Shown: in pieces, positions 1 to 6,782 of the stretch | How positions within the stretch are numbered: position 1 is the stretch's first letter | How the letters are laid out: each line of letters starts with the position of its first letter | NCBI GenBank assembly: GCA_031262335.1 | Contig: JAISHX010000156.1 | Coordinates: 1 to 6,782, forward strand | Source: Clostridiales bacterium | GTDB lineage: Bacteria; Bacillota; Clostridia; Lachnospirales; WRAX01 | Length of the DNA stretch: 6,782 bases | Direction: 5' to 3' | Notes under the pieces: model-generated | What the model was told of the DNA's origin: nothing | Seen by the model: only the letters and a program-made list of their open reading frames with translations | The model's database searches: none | Translations under genes and position numbers: made by a program

Positions 1-30
1 TTGAAAAAATAACATTTATCCCAGAACATA

Positions 31-59
31 GTTATACTTGTTTTGCGGAATTTTGTCAA
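31..59 (-). promoter_or_regulatory. Predicted sigmaA-type promoter reading leftward out of the window
   Basis: On the minus strand a consensus TTGACA (-35, bases 59-54) is followed after exactly 17 bases by TATAAC (-10, bases 36-31), a 5/6 match to TATAAT. Transcription would start near base 24 and run off the left edge. It begins only 16 bases past the galE stop codon, and I see no terminator hairpin between them. The gene beyond galE therefore appears to have its own start point while possibly also receiving readthrough from galE. The target gene is not in the window. This is a sequence match only; no operator is recognised around it. Confidence 0.6.
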
Positions 60-74
60 TAGGTTTTTTAATAT

Positions 75-1067
75 TTATCTGGAATAGCCGAAAGGATTAT
101 TTTTGTGCCACAAAAAAGCCGTTTTTATTATCTCTTCAAGCGAATTAAAGCGCGGCTCCCAGCCAAGTTCCTGCCTTATTTTCTCAGAAGAAGCAATAAG
201 AATATCTGGGTCTCCCGGACGGCGTTCAGCTTCTTTGTATCTTATTTTAACACCCGAAACGATTTCGGCAGTATTCAGAATTTGGCGGTTAGAGAAACCG
301 CCCGTATTGCCAAGATTATATGTTGCGCTTGTACCTGTTTTGAACAAGTTTTCAAGCGCAAGGATATGCGCGTCAGCCAAATCACAAACGTGAACATAAT
401 CTCTGATACACGTTCCGTCAGGGGTATTGTAATCTGTGCCGTAAAGAGTCATTTCTTCGCCCGTAAGCGCGGCTTTGAGTAAGTTTGGTATCAAATGTGT
501 TTCAGGTTTATGATTTTCACCTATTTTTCCTGACGGGTGTGCCCCCGAAGCATTAAAATACCTAAGTGCAGTATATTTTATTCCGTTTGCGGCATCAACC
601 CATTTAAGCATCTTTTCTATTGCCAGCTTTGTTTCGCCGTAAGGATTTATCGGTGTTGTTTCGTCTGTTTCTTTAATCGGAATGGATTTTGGATTGCCGT
701 AAACCGCCGCTGTGGATGAAAATACAATGTGACCGATTTCATTTTTTTTCATTGCCTCAAGAAGATTACGCGTACCGCAAACGTTATTTTCATAATATTT
801 TAACGGGTCGGCGTAAGATACACCTACAAGCGAATATGCCGCAAAATCTATAACAGCATCAGGGCGTTCATCTTTTAGAAGTTTTTCTATAAAATTATAA
901 TCCCTTAAATCTCCCTCAAAAAGTGCCGCTCCTTCCGAAACGGCATCACGGTAGCCTGTTTCTAAATTGTCCGCAACGATAACATTGTATCCTTTTTCTA
1001 AAAGAGCCAATGTTGTATGACTGCCGATATAACCCGCACCGCCGCAAACCAAAACTTTATTTGGCAT
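75..1067 (-). CDS. galE: UDP-glucose 4-epimerase
   Basis: Cytoplasmic NAD-dependent enzyme interconverting UDP-glucose and UDP-galactose (Leloir pathway; supplies precursors for surface polysaccharide). The 330-residue protein is full length for the family. It has the N-terminal Rossmann motif GGAGYIGSH (residues 9-17), the FSSTAAVYG strand with Thr119 at the position of the catalytic Ser/Thr, and the SDR-type YxxxK pair Tyr143/Lys147 in NPYGETK. LRYFNASGA (168-176) and GTCIRDYVHVCDLA (218-231) are further GalE signatures. The residue matching E. coli Tyr299, which limits the substrate pocket, is Leu290, so UDP-GlcNAc/GalNAc might also be accepted (inference). The ATG start is preceded by GGAGGA 4 bases upstream. 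It begins 21 bases after the fmt stop on the same strand, so it is probably co-transcribed with fmt. UDP-glucuronate and related epimerases are relatives, but the match here is to GalE proper. Confidence 0.95.
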   Translation of the reverse strand: MPNKVLVCGGAGYIGSHTTLALLEKGYNVIVADNLETGYRDAVSEGAALFEGDLRDYNFIEKLLKDERPDAVIDFAAYSLVGVSYADPLKYYENNVCGTRNLLEAMKKNEIGHIVFSSTAAVYGNPKSIPIKETDETTPINPYGETKLAIEKMLKWVDAANGIKYTALRYFNASGAHPSGKIGENHKPETHLIPNLLKAALTGEEMTLYGTDYNTPDGTCIRDYVHVCDLADAHILALENLFKTGTSATYNLGNTGGFSNRQILNTAEIVSGVKIRYKEAERRPGDPDILIASSEKIRQELGWEPRFNSLEEIIKTAFLWHKNNPFGYSR

Positions 1068-1088
1068 TTCTTCCTCCGAACCACCTTG

Positions 1089-2030
1089 TTAATCTGCAAG
1101 GCTGGCAAATTTCGCACCTGAAGCAATTCTTCGCCCGTTTGCAAAGTCAAACGCATTCATACGGCGTGAGCCTTCCGCCTGAAGTCCCGTAACCAATACA
1201 GTTCCAACACCTGCCGCAACCTCTATGCCGCTTTTGCTTATGCAAAGCACCGTTCCTGCCGACAAATCCGCAGAGTTTTTAACCGATTCGACAGCTGCCC
1301 AAATTTTAACAGTTGTGCCGTTCAAGTGCGAATACGCACAAGGTGAAGGATTCATTCCGCGAATCAAGTTTACAATTTCTCCCGAAGATTTTTGCCAGTC
1401 AATAACAGCATCTTGTTTTGTTATAAGAGGTGCGTATGAAGATAAAGAATCGTCTTGCTTTATCGGCACAATTTTTTGTTGTTCAATCATTGGCAAAACT
1501 TCAATTATTGCCTCTGCGCTTAAAAGGGCAAGCTTGTCATGCAATGTGCCGTATGTGTCCGAATCTGATATTTCAAGTTCTTTTTTGAGAAGCATATCAC
1601 CGGTGTCGATTCCCGAATCCATTTGCATTATTGTAACACCTGTAACTTTATCACCGTGTATTATTGCTTGTTGAATAGGCGATGCGCCTCTGTATTTAGG
1701 AAGAAGTGACCCATGTTCGTTAATTGCTCCAAAACGGGGCATACTTAAAAGGCGTTGCGGCAAAATTTGCCCGTACGCCGTAACGACAAAAATATCTGCC
1801 CGAAAACCTGATAAAGTTTCGGCAAAAGATTTGTTGCGTGCTCTTTCAGGTTGAAGAACAGGTATTTTTTTTTCTAAAGCAAACAATTTTACCGGTGAGC
1901 ATGAAACAGCTCCGCCGCGTCCTTTCGGCTTATCCGGTTGTGTTACAACGGCAACAACTTCATGTTCTTCCGTTAATCGCCTTAGAGAAGGGACAGCGTA
2001 TTCCGGCGTTCCAAAGAAAATTACTTTCAA
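1089..2030 (-). CDS. fmt: Methionyl-tRNA formyltransferase (TTG start preferred)
   Basis: Transfers a formyl group from 10-formyl-tetrahydrofolate to Met-tRNA(fMet), making the initiator tRNA for translation. The N-terminal formyltransferase domain contains FFGTPEYAVP, QPDKPKGRG and NEHGSLLPKYRG, with the expected catalytic Asn and His (N104, H106 in the numbering used here), and DSGIDTGDML with the catalytic Asp (D142). The C-terminal tRNA-binding domain shows IDW, IRGMNPSPCAYS (family usually PxPGA) and a LQAEGSRRM block. I place the start at a TTG (2030), giving 313 residues beginning MKVIFFGTP as in homologues. AGGTG lies 6 bases upstream of it (2041-2037). An in-frame GTG at 2039 would add three residues, but it lies inside that ribosome-binding sequence and has none of its own. 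The usual partner def is not adjacent. It lies downstream of groEL beyond a hairpin and just upstream of galE. Confidence 0.95.
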   Translation of the reverse strand: MKVIFFGTPEYAVPSLRRLTEEHEVVAVVTQPDKPKGRGGAVSCSPVKLFALEKKIPVLQPERARNKSFAETLSGFRADIFVVTAYGQILPQRLLSMPRFGAINEHGSLLPKYRGASPIQQAIIHGDKVTGVTIMQMDSGIDTGDMLLKKELEISDSDTYGTLHDKLALLSAEAIIEVLPMIEQQKIVPIKQDDSLSSYAPLITKQDAVIDWQKSSGEIVNLIRGMNPSPCAYSHLNGTTVKIWAAVESVKNSADLSAGTVLCISKSGIEVAAGVGTVLVTGLQAEGSRRMNAFDFANGRRIASGAKFASLAD

Positions 2031-2035
2031 AATTT

Positions 2036-2041
2036 TCACCT
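2036..2041 (-). promoter_or_regulatory. Ribosome-binding site that decides the fmt start
   Basis: Minus-strand AGGTGA matches the AGGTGAT end of the consensus Shine-Dalgarno sequence. The AGGTG part lies 6 bases before TTG at 2030. The GTG at 2039-2037 is embedded in it and has no purine-rich stretch of its own upstream, since the hairpin and its U-rich tail occupy that space. This supports TTG over GTG as the fmt start. Confidence 0.6.
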
Positions 2042-2049
2042 ACACAGAA

Positions 2050-2074
2050 ACGGGCGAGTGAATCACCCGCCCGT
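2050..2074 (-). terminator. Hairpin between groEL and fmt, probable terminator or attenuator
   Basis: In minus-strand RNA, ACGGGCGGGUG pairs with CACUCGCCCGU around an AUU loop. This gives an 11-bp GC-rich stem with one G-U wobble (2067/2057). It is followed by an imperfect U-rich tail, UUUCUGUGU. It lies 27 bases after the groEL stop and ends 8 bases before the fmt ribosome-binding site. The strong stem and position suit an intrinsic terminator of groESL; the broken U-tract suggests leaky termination. Alternatively it could be an mRNA-stabilising 3' stem or a processing site separating groESL from fmt-galE. Confidence 0.65.
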
Positions 2075-2101
2075 AAAATCTCTAAAACTGTTGTAGCTTT
2101 T

Positions 2102-3739
<1,638 letters not shown>

Positions 3740-3751
3740 TTAATTATGGAA

Positions 3752-4036
3752 TTATTCAACCGTCGCAAAAATGTCGTTCTGACGGACTATAATAAATTCT
3801 TCATCATCGATTTTCACTTCGGTACCCGCGTATTTGGAATAAATAACGCGGTCGCCCACTTTAACAGTCATAACTATTTCTTTGCCGTCAACTACTCCGC
3901 CCGGACCAACTGAAATAACTTCCGCCCGTATTGGTTTTTCTTTAGAAGAGCCGGGGAGAACTATACCCGACTTTGTTGTTTCCTCAGCTTCAAGCTGCTT
4001 GAGTACAACTCTGTCGCATAGCGGTTTCAACTGCAT
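3752..4036 (-). CDS. groES: 10-kDa co-chaperonin GroES
   Basis: Lid of the GroEL chamber; a heptameric ring that binds GroEL in the presence of ATP. The 94-residue protein has the family order: KPLCDRVVLK at the start, EAEETTKSGIVLPGSSKEKP containing the mobile GroEL-binding loop (about residues 13-32), the EVISVGPGG strand, then KVGDRVIYSKYAGTEVKIDDEEF and a C-terminal IVRQNDIFATVE. I start it at the ATG at 4036 because AGGAGG lies 7 bases upstream (4049-4044) and homologues begin here. The reading frame stays open upstream to an ATG at 4141, but that stretch covers the promoter and CIRCE operator and is not coding. First gene of the groES-groEL operon. Confidence 0.98.
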   Translation of the reverse strand: MQLKPLCDRVVLKQLEAEETTKSGIVLPGSSKEKPIRAEVISVGPGGVVDGKEIVMTVKVGDRVIYSKYAGTEVKIDDEEFIIVRQNDIFATVE

Positions 4037-4043
4037 TTCTCTT

Positions 4044-4049
4044 CCTCCT
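4044..4049 (-). promoter_or_regulatory. groES ribosome-binding site
   Basis: Consensus AGGAGG on the minus strand, 7 bases before the ATG at 4036. It fixes the groES start and rules out the longer in-frame starts at 4057 and 4141, which have no such site. Confidence 0.85.
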
Positions 4050-4071
4050 GTCACCATTATGTGATTTTTTA

Positions 4072-4098
4072 TTAGCACTCTTGTTTGTTGAGTGCTAA
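4072..4098 (-). promoter_or_regulatory. CIRCE operator (HrcA-binding inverted repeat)
   Basis: A perfect 9-9-9 inverted repeat: TTAGCACTC (4072-4080), a 9-base spacer, and GAGTGCTAA (4090-4098), identical to the CIRCE consensus. This is the established binding site of the heat-shock repressor HrcA, whose activity depends on GroEL. It lies just downstream of the predicted groESL promoter, between the transcription start and the groES ribosome-binding site, where bound repressor would block transcription. The gene for HrcA is not in the window, so the organism must encode it elsewhere. Confidence 0.97.
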
Positions 4099-4109
4099 CT
4101 CCGATATTT

Positions 4110-4138
4110 ATACTATCAAAACAAGCATAATATTGCAA
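4110..4138 (-). promoter_or_regulatory. Predicted sigmaA promoter of groES-groEL
   Basis: On the minus strand TTGCAA (-35, 4138-4133) and TAGTAT (-10, 4115-4110) are 17 bases apart. A TG at 4118-4117 makes an extended -10. Each hexamer matches consensus at 4 of 6 positions. The predicted start near 4103 falls a few bases before CIRCE and gives a leader of about 67 bases. Its place next to CIRCE strengthens the call. A TATAAA two bases further on is an alternative -10 but would have a 20-base spacer. Confidence 0.6.
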
Positions 4139-4141
4139 CAC

Positions 4142-4318
4142 CCTGCTTTTGTGATTATTTCCTGCAATTCCATATTATAAACATAAAATCTTTTAAAATC
4201 TCTGTTTTTCTTGCGTTTACTCATTATTTAATGCCTATATTGATTTTGCCTAAAATCTTTTCCAATAATTTGCGCCTATATTTAATAGCCCAAATAGTGA
4301 ACTAAATTAAAAATGCTA
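4142..4318. other. AT-rich intergenic spacer between divergent promoters
   Basis: No gene, RNA gene or terminator is recognisable here. Short repeated words occur: TAAAATCTTTT at 4184-4194 and 4251-4261, and GCCTATATT-type units at 4233 and 4274, about 41 bases apart. These may be chance in AT-rich DNA. The divergent layout makes it the upstream region of both groESL and dprA, so any extra regulatory site would be expected here. Confidence 0.5.
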
Positions 4319-4347
4319 TTGCTTTATACAAAAGACAGGTATATAAT
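4319..4347 (+). promoter_or_regulatory. Predicted sigmaA promoter of dprA-topA
   Basis: TTGCTT (-35, 4319-4324) and a perfect TATAAT (-10, 4342-4347) are separated by 17 bases. The predicted start near 4354 leaves a leader of about 19 bases to the dprA ATG at 4373. It also shows that the earlier in-frame ATG at 4313 lies upstream of the transcript and cannot be the start. No CIRCE or competence-type operator is seen nearby. Confidence 0.6.
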
Positions 4348-4372
4348 ATTTTGGCGTATAGGGGGAAATATT

Positions 4373-5455
4373 ATGTTTTCGGAGAAACAGTACATTCTTT
4401 GGCTTGCAAATACAGGCGTTACTTCTTTAAAGTTGTTTAACATTATCAGGACTTTCGGTAGTGCCGAATCTTTCTTTATGAGCAACGAATCCGGAACAAA
4501 AGAATCAAAAAAACAGTCGCTGATTCGTATATGCAAAGAAACGGAAGAAGGGATGTTCGGTTATACAACATTCTTTTGTCCCGACTATCCGCCATTACTA
4601 AAGAACATTTCCGACCCTCCGGCAATTATTTATTATTCCGGCGATATTTCATGCCTTCAGTCGCCTTGCGTAAGCATAATCGGCTCCAGACGAAGTTCCG
4701 AGTACGGTGACGCCGCCGCTAAAACTCTTGCACATAGCCTTGCGGCAGTCGGCATTACAATTATAAGCGGAATGGCGAACGGAGTAGATTCAGCTGCCCA
4801 CGAAGGCGCGATTGAATCCGGAATGACAGCAGCGGTATTAGGAGGTGGACTGAACAAAATTTATCCGGCAAACAATGTTCGTTTAATGAAAAAAATAATT
4901 TCTTCAGGTGTTGTCTTGTCAGAACACGCCCCTGACGCCGCCCCTATTCCCGCATATTTTTCACGCCGTAATCGTATAATAAGCGGTATAAGTTATGCAA
5001 CGATAGTGTGTGAGGCTAATGAAAAAAGCGGTACTTCAGGCACAGTCAACTTTGCGTTAGAGCAAGGGCGGGAAGTTTATGCCGTGCCGGGCAGTATTTT
5101 TAGTCCACTGAGCGCGGGGACAAACAGATTGATTCGTGACGGCGCCCCGATAGTCGTTAACGCCGGTGATATTCTGTATAATTTATCGCTTGCTTTTCCG
5201 GATGTTTTTCATATTAAAGCTGTACCTAAAAAAGAGCAATCCTTAACAGAACCACAAAATCTTGGCGAAACAGAGCTTAAAATTTACAACATCGTGCGTT
5301 CGCGTACAGAATCTGTTTCTGCCGATTTAATCTGCAATAAGCTGGACATTCCGGTTGAAGAAGTTTTAGTTGCACTTACAATGCTTGAAGTTGACGGGTA
5401 CATAAAACAATTACCCGGAAGCGGATATGTGTGCAGTAAGCATTCGTTAGATTAA
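4373..5455 (+). CDS. dprA: DNA-processing protein DprA (Smf family)
   Basis: Cytoplasmic protein that binds incoming single-stranded DNA in natural transformation and loads RecA; also widespread in bacteria not known to be competent. The 360-residue protein has a short helical N-terminal region (about 1-65) and the linker CPDYPPLLKNISDPPAIIYYSGD (69-91). The Rossmann-like core follows: IIGSRRSSEYG (102-112), ISGMANGVDSAAHEGAIESG (131-150), VLGGGLNKIYPANN (155-168), FSRRNRIISGIS (196-207, usually FPxRNRIIAGLS), SGTSGTVNFALEQGREVYAVPG (219-240) and AGTNRLIRDGA (248-258). A C-terminal winged-helix domain (about 298-353) completes the usual architecture. Start chosen at 4373: it follows GGGGG by 7 bases and a promoter lies just upstream. 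topA follows after 38 bases on the same strand, an order common in Bacillota. No comE or other uptake genes are in view, so competence itself cannot be inferred. Confidence 0.96.
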   Translation: MFSEKQYILWLANTGVTSLKLFNIIRTFGSAESFFMSNESGTKESKKQSLIRICKETEEGMFGYTTFFCPDYPPLLKNISDPPAIIYYSGDISCLQSPCVSIIGSRRSSEYGDAAAKTLAHSLAAVGITIISGMANGVDSAAHEGAIESGMTAAVLGGGLNKIYPANNVRLMKKIISSGVVLSEHAPDAAPIPAYFSRRNRIISGISYATIVCEANEKSGTSGTVNFALEQGREVYAVPGSIFSPLSAGTNRLIRDGAPIVVNAGDILYNLSLAFPDVFHIKAVPKKEQSLTEPQNLGETELKIYNIVRSRTESVSADLICNKLDIPVEEVLVALTMLEVDGYIKQLPGSGYVCSKHSLD

Positions 5456-5483
5456 AACTTTAACTAACCATAAAATCATAAGC

Positions 5484-5489
5484 GGAGGA
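5484..5489 (+). promoter_or_regulatory. topA ribosome-binding site
   Basis: GGAGGA lies 4 bases before the ATG at 5494. With no terminator in the 38 bases after the dprA stop, it supports translation of topA from a dprA-topA transcript. Confidence 0.7.
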
Positions 5490-5493
5490 TATA

Positions 5494-6782
5494 ATGCCTG
5501 CAAAAATTTCTGAACAGAAAAAACAGAAAGGGCAAAAAGAGCCAAAAAATCTTGTTATTGTGGAATCACCCGCCAAAGCCAAAACGCTAAAGAAATTTTT
5601 AGGCTCCTCCTATAAAATTGAAGCGTCAATGGGACATGTGCGGGACTTGCCCAAAAGTGAAATGGGCGTTGATATTGCCAATAATTTTGAGCCTAAATAC
5701 ATAACAATACGTGGAAAAGGCGAACTTTTGGCAAAACTGCGAAAAGCCGCAAAAGATGCGGACACAATTTATCTTGCAACAGACCCTGACCGTGAAGGAG
5801 AAGCTATTTCATGGCATCTTACTCACGCGCTGAAGCTTAACGACAAAAATACAAAGAGAATTACATTTAATGAAATAACAAAAACTGCTGTAAAAAATTC
5901 TATAACAGAGGCTCGCTCAATAGATATGTCGCTTGTAGACGCACAGCAGGCGCGGCGTGTTCTTGATAGAATCGTCGGATATAAAATAAGCCCGTTACTT
6001 TGGAGTAAAGTAAAAAAAGGACTTAGCGCAGGACGTGTACAATCTGTTGCGCTTAAAATTATATGTGACCGTGACGCGGAAATAACAAATTTTGTTCCGG
6101 TTGAATACTGGACTGTTTCAGCAAAACTCTCAAATAAAAAAAATGCGCGGTTTATAGCAAAATATCCGAAAGAACTTCATAACAAAGAAGAAACAGACGC
6201 TCTGATAGCAAAATGTAAAGATAATCCGTTTGTTGTTGCGGAAATTAAACGCGGTGAACGTACGCGCAAACCTCGTCCTCCTTTTACAACAAGCGTACTC
6301 CAGCAAGAAGCAAGCAAACAACTTAATTTTGCGTCTAAAAAGACAATGATGATTGCGCAACAGCTTTATGAAGGTGTTGACGTTGCCGGACACGGAAGCA
6401 TCGGTCTTGTTTCATATATAAGAACCGACTCCGTTCGTATTTCTGATGAGGCAAGCGATGCCGCTCGTAAATTTATTAAAGAAAATTACGGTGAAAAATA
6501 TTCCAGTTTAACAAAGCCGGAATACAAAACAAAAGGACGTGCACAAGATGCGCATGAGGCAATCCGTCCGACATATATTGACTTAACACCGGCGGTTGTT
6601 GAAAGCTCATTGACAAAAGAACAGTATAAATTATATTCGCTGATTTGGACTCGTTTTATTGCCAGTCAAATGACACCGGCATTATATGCTACAGTAAACG
6701 CAAAGATAAATTGCGGTGATGAAATTTTTAAGGCAAGCGGGTCAACACTATTGTTTGAAGGTTATAAAATTGCAGATAAATC
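5494..6782 (+). CDS. topA: DNA topoisomerase I (type IA), 3' end beyond the window
   Basis: Relaxes negative supercoils by transient single-strand cleavage through a 5'-phosphotyrosine link. The frame is open to the window edge, giving 429 complete codons of a family usually near 700-850 residues; the C-terminal DNA-binding and zinc-ribbon part is not visible. A Lys/Gln-rich N-terminal tail (1-19) precedes the TOPRIM domain with IVESPAKAKT (Glu24) and the metal-binding DPDREGE (97-103). Then come QQARRVLDRIVGYKISPLLW (151-170), LSAGRVQSVAL (177-187), the active-site SYIRTDS with Tyr308 and Arg310 (307-313), and HEAIRPT (354-360). All catalytic residues seen in E. coli TopA have counterparts. 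Start is the ATG at 5494 behind GGAGGA. It lies 38 bases after dprA and is probably co-transcribed with it. The reverse-strand reading frame inside it is not a gene. Confidence 0.97.
   Translation, partial: MPAKISEQKKQKGQKEPKNLVIVESPAKAKTLKKFLGSSYKIEASMGHVRDLPKSEMGVDIANNFEPKYITIRGKGELLAKLRKAAKDADTIYLATDPDREGEAISWHLTHALKLNDKNTKRITFNEITKTAVKNSITEARSIDMSLVDAQQARRVLDRIVGYKISPLLWSKVKKGLSAGRVQSVALKIICDRDAEITNFVPVEYWTVSAKLSNKKNARFIAKYPKELHNKEETDALIAKCKDNPFVVAEIKRGERTRKPRPPFTTSVLQQEASKQLNFASKKTMMIAQQLYEGVDVAGHGSIGLVSYIRTDSVRISDEASDAARKFIKENYGEKYSSLTKPEYKTKGRAQDAHEAIRPTYIDLTPAVVESSLTKEQYKLYSLIWTRFIASQMTPALYATVNAKINCGDEIFKASGSTLLFEGYKIADK

Noticed and set aside
1..15. Possible leftward start codon ATG at 15-13 after the promoter at 31-59
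   Set aside because: Only five codons are visible, there is no properly spaced ribosome-binding site, and it would follow the predicted transcript start by about 9 bases.
1225..1674. Rightward 149-codon open frame antisense to fmt
   Set aside because: It has no family resemblance and fully overlaps the well-supported fmt gene.
4051..4064. Small inverted repeat TCAC-N6-GTGA between CIRCE and the groES ribosome-binding site
   Set aside because: A 4-bp stem is too short to support an operator or RNA element call.
4037..4141. N-terminal extension of groES to an ATG at 4141 (35 extra residues) or at 4057
   Set aside because: The stretch contains the predicted -10, the transcription start and the CIRCE operator. 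Only the ATG at 4036 has an AGGAGG site and matches the family N-terminus.
4174..4179. Second minus-strand TATAAT upstream of groESL
   Set aside because: No acceptable -35 hexamer is found at 16-18 bases, so a second groESL promoter is not supported.
4313..4372. N-terminal extension of dprA to an ATG at 4313
   Set aside because: It overlaps the -35 and -10 of the predicted dprA promoter and has no ribosome-binding site; the start at 4373 fits homologues.
6130..6393. Leftward 87-codon open frame inside topA
   Set aside because: topA is continuous and conserved across this stretch; the reverse frame has an unusual Phe/Cys/Arg-rich composition typical of an antisense shadow.

Overview
The window is ordinary bacterial chromosome with compact housekeeping genes and no mobile element, CRISPR array, tRNA or rRNA that I can see. 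Base composition is moderately AT-rich. Ribosome-binding sites are mostly strong AGGAGG or GGAGGA types, groESL sits behind a perfect CIRCE operator, and dprA is directly followed by topA, an order common in Bacillota. GroES and GroEL read like Clostridia proteins. I therefore infer a Clostridia-like, low-GC Gram-positive bacterium. CIRCE also occurs in other phyla, so this placement is tentative.

Layout. Bases 1-2039 and 2102-4036 carry four leftward (minus-strand) genes, in transcription order groES, groEL, fmt, galE. The groES-groEL pair has a sigmaA-type promoter (4110-4138) and a CIRCE element (4072-4098) in its leader, so it is predicted to be a heat-shock operon repressed by HrcA. An 11-bp hairpin (2050-2074) with a weak U-tract lies between groEL and fmt, just upstream of the fmt ribosome-binding site. 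It probably ends most groESL transcripts or lets a fraction read through into fmt and galE, which are only 21 bases apart. Right after galE a good leftward promoter (31-59) points out of the window toward an unseen gene.

From 4142 to about 4318 lies an AT-rich spacer with no gene. A promoter at 4319-4347 then drives the rightward pair dprA (4373-5455) and topA (5494 to the window end, 3' end missing). topA is open to the end of the window and contains the TOPRIM motifs and the active-site tyrosine.

The genes serve separate core functions: protein folding (groES/groEL), translation initiation (fmt), sugar-nucleotide interconversion (galE), protection of incoming single-stranded DNA and RecA loading (dprA), and relaxation of negative supercoils (topA). 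I see no convincing undescribed system. The points worth a second look are regulatory (the hairpin before fmt, the leftward promoter after galE), one substrate-specificity residue in GalE, the non-ATG start of fmt, and the unusual groEL-fmt-galE neighbourhood.
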